From Linepithema humile (lineage: Eukaryota; Arthropoda; Insecta; Hymenoptera; Formicidae), in NCBI RefSeq assembly GCF_040581485.1, contig NC_090129.1, positions 12,845,501 through 12,909,500 on the forward strand: 64,000 nucleotides of DNA, written 5' to 3'. Numbering within the stretch: the first letter of the stretch is position 1; each line of letters opens with the position of its first letter. Under the pieces are notes generated by a model, which worked only from the letters and a program-made list of their open reading frames with translations, had not been told where the DNA came from and did no database searches. A program made the translations under genes and the position numbers. Positions 1 through 12,283 of the stretch are shown here, in pieces.

Positions 1-521
1 AACCGCGTTCAAACCAACATATTAAAACGCTCTGTATCCACACGGATTTGTAAAGTATAGACTTCATCAGTTAAGAAATAAATCTTGTTTTATTACTTCA
101 TTTTATTTATTTCATCCGAGCATTCTTCTGCGTGCCCCCAACCGACCGAACTCCTGACTCCGACGAGTTACTCCGCGCAAAACAACGTACCGTTTCAAAT
201 TTGATATTAAAATAATTTATTAAAAAATATTGCAGCTATTATTTATTATTCATTATTTATTAAAAATCGAAAGAAATCATTTTTTTAGTATTTTATTTAT
301 CTTTGATTTGTAATAAATTGCGACCTTCGAGAAAATGTTCTTCGAAATAAAATATTTGGTTGCTCTAAAAAAGGCAGATTATTTTTTCTCTTGAAAGAAC
401 TTCCTTTGTAACACATTTTTAGTTTTTAATAATTTGCGAACTCGGAGAAAATGTTCTTCGAAACGAAATATTTGGTTGCCCTGAAAAGGGCAGATTATTT
501 TCTTGGAAGAGCTTTTCTTCT

Positions 522-1473
522 TTACAGCAGATGTTCGAAGTGACTACCGTCCATTGTAACGCAAGTTCTCATGCGTCTCAATAAATTTTGTTGCGTCTTC
601 TCCAAAATATCATTATCGATGGACCAAATGGCATAATGGAGTTTGTTGTTTAAATCATCGACATCTTCGGGAAGCCTTCTGTAAATTTTCTCTTTGCAAT
701 GTCCCCACAGGAAAAAATCCAAGGGATTAAGATCCGGGGATCTTGCGGGCCAAGATATTGGGCCATACCGGCCCATCCAACGTCCAGGAAATTGCTCGTT
801 CAAGTGATTCGTAACGACTCTGGCGTTGTGTGGTCCAGCACCGTCCTGTTGGAATATGATTTTATTCCTCTCTGCTAATGGCACGTCTTCCAAAAATTCT
901 GGCATATTTTCTGCCAAAAATTCTTTATAAAATGCGCCATTTGAAATATCTGGTAGAATTACTGGACCGAGTATTTTCGTGCCCATTATTCCTGCCCAGA
1001 CGTTGAGTTTCCATCGAGTTTGAAAATTTCTGTCTCGAGTAACTCGAGGATTCTCGTCGCTCCATACGTGCATATTATGAGAATTAAAAATTCCTTCTCG
1101 TGTGAACAGCGATTCATCGCTGAATATCACACGAGAAGGAAATTCTGGATCTTTGTCTACTCTTCTCAAGAAATTTTCACAAAATCTCTTCCTCCGAAGA
1201 TAATCTTCTTCTCGTAAATTTTGCACGCGGCAATAATGAAATGCGTGCAATTTTTCTTCTTTTAAAACTCTCTGTACTGTAGAGTAAGACAAATCATGCT
1301 CTCGAGTAATGACCCGAATACTAGTTTCAGGCTCTTGTTCGATTGCACGAAGAATTGTCTCCTCATTTCGTACGTTTCTTGCGTTGCGTTGTCTACCGCA
1401 GTCTTTTTTATTCGGTAAGACGCTTCCGCTCTCGTGTAACCGTTGAGCTGCTCGAAGTATTACGTTGGCCGAC
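522..1473 (-). pseudogene. Tc1/mariner (IS630) superfamily transposase, N-terminally truncated, left palindrome copy
   Basis: Cut-and-paste DDE transposase, nuclear. About 317 codons are genuine. The open frame continues to 1550, but its first 26 residues are antisense of the other arm, so the native start is missing. An HTH-like part (VILRAAQRLHESGS, PETSIRVITREH, STVQRVL) is followed by the catalytic core: FSDES (first Asp), FQQDGAGPHNA (second Asp) and WPARSPDLNPLDFFLWG (third acidic position, Asp, about 36 residues after the second). This architecture matches a family common in hymenopteran genomes, usually annotated as an uncharacterised or Tc3-like transposase. The frame is open to its natural stop, so it decayed by truncation. 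The 54-base palindrome loop codes its residues SANVILRAAQRLHESGS. Confidence 0.85.
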
Positions 1474-2371
1474 CTTACCGAATAAAAAAGACTGCGGTAG
1501 ACAACGCAACGCAAGAAACGTACGAAATGAGGAGACAATTCTTCGTGCAATCGAACAAGAGCCTGAAACTAGTATTCGGGTCATTACTCGAGAGCATGAT
1601 TTGTCTTACTCTACAGTACAGAGAGTTTTAAAAGAAGAAAAATTGCACGCATTTCATTATTGCCGCGTGCAAAATTTACGAGAAGAAGATTATCTTCGGA
1701 GGAAGAGATTTTGTGAAAATTTCTTGAGAAGAGTAGACAAAGATCCAGAATTTCCTTCTCGTGTGATATTCAGCGATGAATCGCTGTTCACACGAGAAGG
1801 AATTTTTAATTCTCATAATATGCACGTATGGAGCGACGAGAATCCTCGAGTTACTCGAGACAGAAATTTTCAAACTCGATGGAAACTCAACGTCTGGGCA
1901 GGAATAATGGGCACGAAAATACTCGGTCCAGTAATTCTACCAGATATTTCAAATGGCGCATTTTATAAAGAATTTTTGGCAGAAAATATGCCAGAATTTT
2001 TGGAAGACGTGCCATTAGCAGAGAGGAATAAAATCATATTCCAACAGGACGGTGCTGGACCACACAACGCCAGAGTCGTTACGAATCACTTGAACGAGCA
2101 ATTTCCTGGACGTTGGATGGGCCGGTATGGCCCAATATCTTGGCCCGCAAGATCCCCGGATCTTAATCCCTTGGATTTTTTCCTGTGGGGACATTGCAAA
2201 GAGAAAATTTACAGAAGGCTTCCCGAAGATGTCGATGATTTAAACAACAAACTCCATTATGCCATTTGGTCCATCGATAATGATATTTTGGAGAAGACGC
2301 AACAAAATTTATTGAGACGCATGAGAACTTGCGTTACAATGGACGGTAGTCACTTCGAACATCTGCTGTAA
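1474..2371 (+). pseudogene. Tc1/mariner (IS630) superfamily transposase, right palindrome copy
   Basis: Same protein as the minus-strand copy from residue motif LPNKKDCGRQRN onward, identical over about 297 residues, including the three acidic catalytic motifs (FSDES, QQDGAGPH, RSPDLNPLDFF). Upstream of 1474 the open frame (to 1343) runs into loop and antisense-arm sequence and gives meaningless residues. This copy is therefore about 18 codons shorter than the left one and has no native start. It is expected to be inactive unless rescued by the left copy or by copies elsewhere. Confidence 0.85.
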
Positions 2372-2892
2372 AGAAGAAAAGCTCTTCCAAGAAAATAATC
2401 TGCCCTTTTCAGGGCAACCAAATATTTCGTTTCGAAGAACATTTTCTCCGAGTTCGCAAATTATTAAAAACTAAAAATGTGTTACAAAGGAAGTTCTTTC
2501 AAGAGAAAAAATAATCTGCCTTTTTTAGAGCAACCAAATATTTTATTTCGAAGAACATTTTCTCGAAGGTCGCAATTTATTACAAATCAAAGATAAATAA
2601 AATACTAAAAAAATGATTTCTTTCGATTTTTAATAAATAATGAATAATAAATAATAGCTGCAATATTTTTTAATAAATTATTTTAATATCAAATTTGAAA
2701 CGGTACGTTGTTTTGCGCGGAGTAACTCGTCGGAGTCAGGAGTTCGGTCGGTTGGGGGCACGCAGAAGAATGCTCGGATGAAATAAATAAAATGAAGTAA
2801 TAAAACAAGATTTATTTCTTAACTGATGAAGTCTATACTTTACAAATCCGTGTGGATACAGAGCGTTTTAATATGTTGGTTTGAACGCGGTT

Positions 2893-3669
2893 TATAAATT
2901 ATCTCGGCGGTGATGAATAATTGTGACGAGAAAGCGTCAGCGCAAGCGCGGGTGTTGCAGTGGCCCCTAGGCGACTGCGAGCGCGTGGGTCGATGCGTTC
3001 GAGCGACGGCGAGGATCGATCGACTGATCGATATGTTCGGCCGCGTGCGCGGTGGTGTCGATGTTCGCCGCTGGTTCGATTAGTTCGCGATTGCCTGCCG
3101 GATTTGAGGACCCGATTTTAAAAAGATGAAGACGGGAGCGAGGACGCGCGTATTGCCCGCGTCTCGAAATGGCTGGTGTTCTAACGTGGAGCCGAGTATT
3201 CCCGGTGGTATACGGGTAGGCCCGTATGTAAGAATGAAGCCGAGTATGCTCGGCGAGGATACGGGTGTGCCCGTAACGTGGAAGCGGTTCCTGGGGCCGA
3301 GTATGCTCGGTTGGTGCACGAGTATGCTCGTGCTCGTGAGGCTGCTGGACATAGACTTCGAGTATTCTCGAAGGATTACGAGTGCTCTCGCAACAGGACG
3401 TTCACTGGCGAGCAGTGAACGGGATCTGGAGGAAAAGCGGGGCCTCTTTTATACCCGGCTGCCGCCCGACTGGCGAAGGATCGGCAAGCATCGGCGGTTT
3501 AGCCGGCGGACTCCCACCTGGTAAATTTCGAAAACGGTCGGGTGTGGGGGGCCGTCCGGCGATTGACCGTCGGTGTTTATATGAAAAGTTTATCGGCGCG
3601 CGATGCGCCCTTTTTGGCTACGGACGATGTTCGGTCCGTAGCCGTGACGATGCATGCTGCATCGTTACA
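2893..3669 (-). repeat. LTR-like GC-rich segment, truncated by palindrome A
   Basis: The segment ends at 3669 with a hairpin followed by GTTACA, so on the minus strand it starts TGTAACG. The solo LTR at 15846-17079 likewise begins TGTAACAG on the minus strand. Both carry a TATAAAAG box on the minus strand, here near 3449-3456. I infer a related LTR read on the minus strand whose other end is lost in or beyond palindrome A. No target duplication can be tested. Overlapping frames on both strands (for example 3126-3524) have no recognisable domain. Confidence 0.4.

Positions 3670-3670
<1 letters not shown>
3190..3670. other. Array of about ten short hairpins with 4-base loops
   Basis: Direct reading shows stems of 4-7 bp with a 4-base loop at about 3192-3205 (imperfect), 3210-3227, 3239-3254, 3260-3275, 3297-3310, 3316-3333, 3356-3373 and 3379-3390. 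Loops are TATG (three times), TATT, TGTG, TAGG or TGCT, and stems are mostly variants of GAG..CTC or GGG..CCC. Longer hairpins follow at 3400-3420, about 3616-3643 and 3647-3666. If the TATA at 3449-3456 is used on the minus strand, the eight-member array lies in the leader RNA. Function unknown. Confidence 0.75.
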
Positions 3671-4487
<817 letters not shown>

Positions 4488-4524
4488 CCCCTCACGCATT
4501 TTTAAGTGCATGAATAAATGTACA

Positions 4525-4687
4525 TGCATACGTGCGTGTGCTGTTTGTCTGTTGCATGCGTGGTGTGTGCGTGTGTGTGATGTGTGTGTGGTGCGTCTGC
4601 GGTGCGTGTGCGTGTGCGGTGCGTGTGTGTGTACGTATGCGTAAGAGAGAGAGAGAGAGAAAGGGGGGGGGGTGTGTGTGTGTGCGC

Positions 4688-4745
<58 letters not shown>
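4525..4745. repeat. (TG)n/(CG)n microsatellite with GA and poly-G interruptions
   Basis: Imperfect TG-rich tract, then GAGAGA, poly-G, a pure CG run at about 4684-4702 and a (TG)n run to about 4743. The alternating purine-pyrimidine run could adopt Z-DNA. No coding content. Confidence 0.97.
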
Positions 4746-4746
<1 letters not shown>

Positions 4747-6249
4747 TTGTGTATCGTCAGCTGTCAGCTGATTGTAGCAGGCGCCTCACGTAAACACCCG
4801 CGTTTCGGTGAATGCGCCGGCCCTGCTTGTCTCTTGTACTCGGCTCATGATACGCTGCCTATTTTCCTTTGTATCTTAAAAACTAAGCTCCGGAAAAATT
4901 TTTGCCAAAGGAAAAATTGTCTCAGAATGCGCTGAGGAATATGTCTCTTTAAGGACATACACTTATTTTGAATCACCCTGTATACAAAATTTTGGATATA
5001 TCCGTCAAGCCTGCTTGCTAAATAAATAATCGACATTTAAGGTAAACTAAATACATCTTTAAAAACACGTAAATTTAATAAAAATAAAACACTCATATCC
5101 AATTTCCTTTGGTGTTGAATTAAGTATTGCTGTGCATCACTACAAAAAGATCATAGTAATTTTACGATTTAAAATTTTACAACCAGAAACATTTAAATTA
5201 TTTATTTTAATCTACATATGTATAAGAGATTTTTGGATTACAATAGAATTTGGCAAGTAAAGAATTTTACTTCTATTCCGTTAACTTGTTCTGATATTTA
5301 TTCACACTACATCAATTGAGCACGAATTTTAAGAATTTTCTCTTGGTTTAGAAATTTTTTATCACTCGCCCTCAAAAACACGTTTTGCGCGAGGCACGCT
5401 GTGATTGACGGTGTGCACGGTACACGATCGCATGATACACAGAAGATAGAAGTCGTTATTTCTGAGCTTTATCGTGTGAGGCGGCAGGATGGAGAGTGTT
5501 TTATAAACATCAGAGACTCAATAAACGTCCACTTCGAATGGCCAGTGGAAATGCGGGGCTGCTGAGACTTCAGCCGAGATGATGGGCGTGAGAACTCGGA
5601 TGCGTACACAGCGAGAGAAAAATATATGCCTCGAAGAAAAAAAAATCTGTCATCGTGAATGAATGGTAATAAGAAAAGATTAAGTTCATTTCCCAAAAAA
5701 CATATTTTATTTTCATGAATTTAGGGAATTTAATTTTGGAGATATAAATCGAATAATTAAAACATTGGTTTTATAAATTACAAAAGCTAATAAATTTTAT
5801 TTAATTTTTTCTAATATTTTTAAGTTTAAAAAAAAAAAAAAATTTAAGAATGAATTTTATTTTTATTTTTTTTAAGGAAATAATATAGTTTGTTAATAAT
5901 TAATTCTCTTTCTCTGCTTTCTAAAAAAATCTATTTTTGAGAAATATTATATTACATTCATTTCACGTAGTAAGTAAGTAAACAGTAAATAAAACTATAT
6001 TCCGCTATATTAATTTTCATATATTTTTTATAGAATAACGTACTGAAAATACGCGCAAAACGCTCATGCAATTGAGATATAATCGTTTAAATAATTAATG
6101 TAATGTTATACTTTACAATCGATTACTTCAAACTCCAGAATAAAAATCAGATGACAAGTCATTGCAAGAGAACCTCGACACGGAAAGCTTGTGTACGGCA
6201 CGAGATAGTTTGCATCGTACAGCGTTTGTATCGACTCGCAATTATAGAA
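4746..6249. other. Unassigned intergenic DNA
   Basis: No gene recognised. Around 4970 the words GAATCACCCTGTATA resemble the ends of common insect transposon copies, so 4800-4990 may be a decayed transposon terminus. A 75-codon minus-strand frame at 5469-5696 has no domain. The rest is AT-rich. Confidence 0.3.
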
Positions 6250-6540
6250 TCAAGAGACACGGTAGTGTCTTGCGCTAAGTTCACGCGCAGCGCAAGACCG
6301 AACGTGTCAAGAGACACGGTAGTGTCTCGCGCCAAGTTCACGCGCAGCGCAAGACCGAACGTGTATCTTTACGCGAGCCCGAAGAGCCCAGAGAGCCGAA
6401 ATTATCGGAACTCAATAATGCCTGGGCCGATCGAGTTGATAATGGTCTCAATCAATAGCGCATACCCAAAATATATAATAAAAGTATGCTTGTTTTTGCG
6501 TGCTTTATAAATAAATATATAAAAGTCCAAAGTCGAAATG
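6250..6540 (+). repeat. Dispersed repeat with a 57-bp tandem duplication (copy 1)
   Basis: Two tandem 57-base units (6250-6306 and 6307-6363) contain AGAGACACGGTAGTGTC and CACGCGCAGCGCAAGACCG. A homologous copy with one unit lies inverted at 27515-27776, so this is a mobile or duplicated repeat family of about 290 bases. The 135-codon frame across it is repeat-driven and not convincing. Confidence 0.75.
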
Positions 6541-6694
6541 TCAAAAATATTATCTCAATTTCTAGGATGTACAGTCAACATTTTTTACACTAGATGGCTA
6601 TAGTGATGTTAGTAGTTGGGTTTGTGTTGGTGGCGCTATAGGAAATAGCCGCGAATACCAAATAACCTTACAGAAGATGTGTCAAAAGAATAAT

Positions 6695-6815
6695 ATTGAA
6701 TTCGGCCACTCGCACTACACTGCACTGGTGCACACTCAAGGCTGCTTAATGTTCACCAGTTTTTTATTCGTATTCATCAGAGTAGAGCAGTGTAGTGCGA
6801 GTGATCAAATTCAAT
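6695..6815. repeat. Short inverted repeat (MITE-like)
   Basis: About 29-base arms around CACTCGCACTACACTGC (6695-6723) and its complement (6787-6815), separated by about 63 bases. Size and form suit a small miniature inverted-repeat element. Family not recognised. Confidence 0.6.
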
Positions 6816-6889
6816 ATAAATGTATTAAATAAAATAAGTGTATATGTATATAGGTTATAAGTATTGTGTTTTAATTTTACATACATTCT

Positions 6890-7930
6890 GTCAAAAAGCT
6901 TTAGTGTATGATCTGTCTAAAATAAATAAAATTAAATATCTCAAAGTTTAATATTTCAATTCTACGTATCCTAAATTAGTTCCAACAATATTTATAATTT
7001 TTAGTCAATTTTATATATAAAAAAATATAGCATAAGTCATTTTTTGTGATTATCCTAAATTAGTTCCGATATTTATAACTTCCAGTCAATAATCTTGACT
7101 GGAAAATCTTGGAAATCTTGTAATACACAAAATTAAAATTGACCAGAAATTATAAATATTGTTGGAAATAATTTAGGATACATAGAACAGAAATATTAAG
7201 CTTTGATATTTAATTTTATTTATTTTAGACAAATCATACACTAAAGTTTCTAAACAATGGTCTTATAAAACATAGTGATGATTGGTATGATTGTATAAAT
7301 TAATTTTACAATACATTCTGTCAAAAAAGCACATCATTCGAGACTTTAGTGTATGATTTGTCCAAAATAAATAAAATTAAATATCTCAAAGTTTAATATT
7401 TCTGTTCTTTATATTTTAAATTAGTTCGAACAATATTTATAATTTCCAGTCAATTTTATATTTTATATATAAAAAAAATATAGCATAAGATACTTTTTGT
7501 AGTTATCCTAAATTAGTTCTAATATTTATGATTTCCAGTCAATTTTATGTCCATAGAAAATAAAAAACAAAAATTATAAACAAACTCGACAAGAAATCTT
7601 GTAATACACAAAATAAAATTGACTGAAAATTATAAATATTGTTGGAACTAATTTAGGATACATAGAACAGAAATATTAAACTTTGACATTTAATTTTATT
7701 TATTTTAGATAAATCATACTAAAATCTTGAAACGTGTGCTTTCTTGACTGATTAAAATTGACTGGAAATTATAAATATTGTTGGAATTAATATAGGATAC
7801 ATAGAACAGAAATATTGAACTTTGGTATTTAATTTTATTTATTTTAGACAAATCATACAAAATTTCTGAAACGTGTGCTTTTTTGACAGATCCTAAATTA
7901 GTTTCAACATTTATAATTTTCAGTCAATTT
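6890..7930. repeat. Cluster of about 110-130-bp AT-rich units in both orientations
   Basis: At least five copies of one unit (contains CTAATTTAGGATACATAGAA and TTTATTTATTTTAGAC) occur near 6893-7010 (minus), 7137-7250 (plus), 7340-7460 (minus), 7618-7730 (plus) and 7745-7870 (plus), with partial copies between. The alternating orientation suggests repeated insertion or foldback amplification of one MITE. No protein coding. Confidence 0.75.
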
Positions 7931-8060
7931 TATCAGAATCAAAACAAAACAGTATTGTTTTACCTTTCAAAAAATTGTCGTACCTATATATTAAATCAAA
8001 AAAAGCTGTCGTATATATATTACAAAAAAAGAACTGATACCTATCAAAAAATTACCTTTT

Positions 8061-8895
8061 TTAAAAAAAGGTAAAAAAAGGCGCCAAGTACACGCTCTTG
8101 TCACAACTAAAACAAAACCATATTGTTTTTTCTTTTAAAAAAATTGTCGTATATATTAAACCTTTCAAAAAAACCTGTCATAGATATTAAAACCTTTCAA
8201 AAAAAAGTTGTATATAGTAAAATTTTTAAAAAAGCTATTATATATACTTTCTACAAAAAAATATGATATCAGAAAATGGCACCAAGTGGGACTAAAGAAC
8301 TATGAAAAAAGTTGTACACTATTTCTATAAAACTCTTGTACATAAAGCTGTCGTATATATAATTAACTATATTATATACTATATATATTATAAAAAAATA
8401 AATACATAAATAAGAAAACAAAAAATTAAAATTAAAAAATTTGTTAAAAATATTTAATTAAAAAATAAAAAAATATAAAAAATTTAATCAAAATAAAAAG
8501 ATATTTATTAAAAAACGCAAAAAAACTTGGCGCTGCTACAGTAAACTATATGTTAATTTCATTGCTTTATAATACTTTGTGGTGTAGTAGCGCCAAGTTT
8601 TTTTGCGTTTTTTAATAAATATCTTTTTATTTTAATTAAATTTTTTATATTTTTTCATTTTTTAATTAAATATTTTTAAAAAATTTTTTAATTTTAATTT
8701 TTTGTTTTCTTATTTATGTATTTATTTTTTTATAATATATATAGTATATAATATAGTTAATTATATATACGACAGCTTTATGTACAAGAGTTTTATAGAA
8801 GAGTTTTATAGAAATAGTGTACAACTTTTTTCATAGTTCTTTAGTCCCACTTGGTGCCATTTTCTGATATCATATTTTTTTGTAGAAAGTAGAAT
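8061..8895. mobile_element. Palindromic non-autonomous element I (GGCGCCAAGT family), right arm truncated
   Basis: Arms at about 8240-8540 and 8583-8895 are reverse complements with a few indels, centred near 8561. The left outer end at 8061-8100 carries AAAGGCGCCAAGTACACGC, shared with both ends of the larger element at 9889-13020. Both families repeat CTTGGCGCTGCTA next to the centre. The arms hold degenerate AT-rich subrepeats (AAACCTTTC plus poly-A). The right outer end is missing. No transposase inside. Confidence 0.7.
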
Positions 8896-9360
8896 ATACA
8901 TAACAATATAATATTAATAGACTCTGATAAAATACAATAAATCTTTAAATTTGTTTTTATCAAAAAAATTACAAAAAATTGAGGCATATATACAGAAACA
9001 TAACAATATTGAAATTTAAAGATAGCATTTATAAAAATTATAACATAATCAATAATGCAACTAAAATGTATAGCGCGCAAAAAAAATAGTCACAGTTAAT
9101 TCCAGTGCAGGTTTCACGTATTGTGTGATTGTTACCAGAATGTTCTATCATTAAATTGAAATGGTTGCAAACAACCGCTTTTGTTGGAAAAGGCGTTTAT
9201 TTGAAAATCATAATTGATAAATCGATTTTTATTATGCAGAATGCTCGTTAGTCAGGTTTGTTCAGTCTTGCTGTTTCAAATTGCTATATTTATTTATTTA
9301 AGAAAATTAAATTAAATCCGTTAAATCACCTTTAATTAACAATAAAAGTAGATGGATTAC
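8896..9360. other. Unassigned AT-rich DNA
   Basis: No gene or clear repeat was recognised. A 79-codon minus-strand frame here overlaps the palindrome arm and looks fortuitous. Confidence 0.3.
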
Positions 9361-9364
9361 ATAT

Positions 9365-9729
9365 TGTTACGCTCGCGCAAGGAAAAACGTCTCCGACTAA
9401 CACCAACACTCGCGGCACACACGAAACTCGCGAAGCGCGAAATAATAAATTAGACACTGATTTATAAAATAGGAAAACTTTAATAAACACTTCAACACAG
9501 AACACACAAACGTTTCTTAATAGAGAGACACAAGATACATCCGAGTGGCTTTACAGTTTCCCGGAGTATAATCTGACAGTCGATGTTTATTAACAACTAC
9601 GTATCATCATAAAAACATAAATATATCCGCTCTTATTTATACAACAGCCTTTCTTCTGTCAGAATGCCGATCAATAATATCGATCGGATATCATCAATTG
9701 ACGAACACAACACTGATACGGATGCAACA
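9365..9729 (-). mobile_element. Solo LTR (365 bp) with 4-bp target duplication ATAT
   Basis: The unit starts TGTTACG and ends GCAACA (TG..CA ends on both strands). It is flanked by ATAT at 9361-9364 and 9730-9733. On the minus strand there is a TATAAATAAG box early in the unit and AATAAA-type signals later, which suggests minus-strand orientation. A 4-bp duplication suits a Ty3/Gypsy LTR. No internal domain remains, so this is a recombination-derived solo LTR. Confidence 0.75.
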
Positions 9730-10418
9730 ATATTATATTTGAATATCAAAATATGAAGCATGCCAATTTATGTCAGGATGATTATAATATATAATATATT
9801 ATTAAATTTATATTAAAAGATTTAAATTTATAAAATAACCAAAAAATATAAACTAATAATGGTAAAGAAATAAATAATGTATATAATATTTAAAAAAAGG
9901 TAAAAAAAGGGCGCCAAGTACACGCCTTGTTATATTAAAAAAAAGTTTTCCTCATTAAAAAACCTTTCCAAAAAATTGTTTTTTCAAAAAAAGTTTTTCT
10001 CACAAAAAACCTTTCCAAAAAAAGTTGTATATATTATAAAAAACTTTCCAAAAAGATTGTATTTCCAAAAATATATTATAAAAAAATCTTTTTAAAAAAA
10101 TTATATATATTTATTATAAAAAACCTTACCAAAAAATTGTACTTTTAAAAAAAGTTGTATATACCAAATAAAAATTCGCTACATATTCTGCCTATAAAAG
10201 AGGTGATATCAGAAAATGATGCCAAGTTTAAATAAAAAATCTTTCAAAAAAAGTTGCATGTATATCTAGTTATTTATTTAAAAATGATATTTATGTTTAT
10301 ATCTAGTTAATTCTTCTTAAGTATATTTTTTAAAATAATTGCATTTGTATCTAGTTATTTTTTTTATATCTGTATCTAATTAAATAAAAAAATTTTTCAA
10401 ACTTAATCAAAATAAAAA

Positions 10419-12096
10419 GGGGCACTGGAAGTTGTAGAAGAGTGGTGTCAGAGGACAGGTTTAGCGGTGAATCCACTGAAAACCGGTTTTACTGTCTTCA
10501 CTCGCAAATACAAGGTGGGCACCATTTTGGGACCCACTCTTGGAGGAGTAAGGCTAGTTCCGACCGAATCAATGAAATATTTGAGAGTTATCCTGGATAG
10601 GAAGCTGCTTTGAGAGGAACACCTTCGTAATCGGAGTAAAAGCTTGTGCCAGTATTTTTGGATGTGTAGAAGGACCTTTGGCCAGACTTGGAGTTTGAAA
10701 CCGAGTATGATGCAATGGATCTACACAGCCATACTTCGCCCCAGACTCACATACGCAGCCGTAGTATGGTGGACTAGGGTGCAAAAGAAAACAGCCAAAG
10801 TTGCGCTGGAGCATGTCAGGGCTCTGATTTTGAGAGGGGCCCTGGGTGCTATGGTTACGACACCAGTGGCGGCGATGGGCGTAATGTTCGGCATCGAACC
10901 ATTTCATCAGGTGGTGGTGGCTGCGGCAGCAGTGGCGACATACCGTCTAAAATGCGAATTAAAATGGAAGAAGGGAGCCCGGCATACGAGGCTGCCGGAA
11001 GACGTTCTGCTGGATCCGATATTCGAGATGCGACAGAACAGAATACCTATTATTCGGGCTTCTGATAGGCGCTTCAAAGTGCATATACCGAGGCCGGAGG
11101 AGTGGGAAAAGGAAGGTGGAAACTTAGGGGCTCGAGTGCGTGGAGGAGATGTCTGGTATACGGACGGCTCCAAGACGGACACGGGCTCCGGGGCCGGTTT
11201 CTTTGGCAGTCGAGAGGGATGGAAGGAGACATTTCTCTCGACAGTTATGCCACGGTATTCCAAACGGAGATTGTGGCTATCCGAAGCTGTGCTCAGACCA
11301 TGCGGAGTAGGGTAGAGGCGGGAGGGCACATCAGGATTTGTACGGACAGCCAGGTAGCCATCAAGGCGCTGGGGGCTCCGACAATAACGTCGCGGTTGGT
11401 TCGGGAGTGCAGGGGCGTTCTGAACGAACTGGCGAGAGAGAGAGAGAAGTCACCGTTACCTGGGTGCCGGGTCACTCGGGCATCCAGGGTAATGAATGCG
11501 CGGACCAGCTGGCAAAAGCGGGTTCAGAAATAACGATGGTAGGACCGGGGCCGGCTCTGGGAATCCCCTTTTGTCTAGGAAGGGGGAGGATCAAAGAATG
11601 GCTCCGCAGAGAACATCTAAGACACTGGAGAGTGGAATCTGAGTCCAAATGCAGACAGGCTAGAGCTCTGATGGGAGATACTCCTAATAAGAAACTGGCT
11701 TGGAGCATAAAGGCTCTGAGTAGGAGAGATGCCAGGACAGCGGTACACATACTGACGGGTCATGGCACCTTAAACTACCACATGTACAAGCTTAGGCGTA
11801 GCGATACATCCAGGTGCAGGGCATGTGGAGACGACGAGGAAACAAGTCTTCATGTACTCAGCGACTGTCCTGCACATGCAGGGTTGAGACACAAGATGCT
11901 GGGCTCAGCACTACTTGGGCCCGAGCAGATCAGGAAGCTGCCGGTGAGGGATCTGATTCTCTTTTGGAGAAAAACAGGTCTCTCATGAGTAAGTTTATGA
12001 GGGGAGGCACAATGGACAATGTCTGGGTGCCGCGGGCGGCGCTTCGAAAGAGGAACGCCCCCCCCCCCCCGTTATATTATTATTATTATTATTATT
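10419..12096 (+). pseudogene. 5'-truncated non-LTR retrotransposon (LINE), RT C-terminus + RNase H + zinc knuckle
   Basis: The insert is flanked by a 14-bp duplication (10405-10418 and 12097-12110) and ends in a TAT/ATT repeat, the mark of target-primed insertion. Coding begins inside the RT thumb (VEEWCQRTGLAVNPLKTGF, MKYLRVILDRKLL), continues through RPRLTYAAVVWW, then an RNase H domain with all expected acidic residues (VWYTDGSKT, QTEIVAI, ICTDSQVAIKAL, VPGHSGIQGNECADQLAKAG) and a terminal CCHC knuckle (CRACGDDEETSLHVLSDC). Segments sit in different frames (10644-11315, 11102-11533, 11338-11988), and a TGA near 10612 interrupts it, so it is dead. RNase H placement and tail suggest the I/LOA/R1-related group; the exact clade is not certain. 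Confidence 0.9.
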
Positions 12097-12181
12097 AATC
12101 AAAATAAAAAAATATTACAAAATTTCGCAAAAAACTTGGCGCTGCTATAAAATAGCCTTAAAATTTCGGCTTAAACAGACT

Positions 12182-12283
12182 AGAGCGACGGAGCGGCGAG
12201 CGGCGACGTTATAGCCAATCAACTTACAATTTTACCGTAAGAACAAGAGTTTAATTGGCTATCGCGTCGCCGTTTGCCGCTCT
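12182..12283. repeat. GC-rich inverted repeat at the centre of element II
   Basis: GAGCGACGGAGCGGCGAGCG and GCCAAT on the left are matched by ATTGGCTATCGCGTCGCC and GCCGCTCT on the right with a few mismatches. It forms the loop region between the two AT-rich arms and may be a separately inserted MITE. Base composition is strikingly different from the arms. Confidence 0.6.

Larger units (their letters stand above)
1..2892. repeat. Giant palindrome A (1.42-kb inverted repeat around two transposase copies)
   Basis: Positions 1-1419 and 1474-2892 are reverse complements (paired positions sum to 2893), separated by a 54-base loop at 1420-1473. No mismatch was seen in the ends, in sampled blocks or in the encoded proteins. 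Each arm carries the 3' part of one Tc1/mariner-type transposase gene plus about 520 bases of 3' flank. The arm begins at the first base of the window, so the repeat may extend further left. The loop reads as genuine transposase sequence only on the minus strand, so the left copy is longer. The right arm looks like a foldback duplication of the left, not a second independent insertion. An assembly or foldback-read artefact is possible. Confidence 0.95.
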
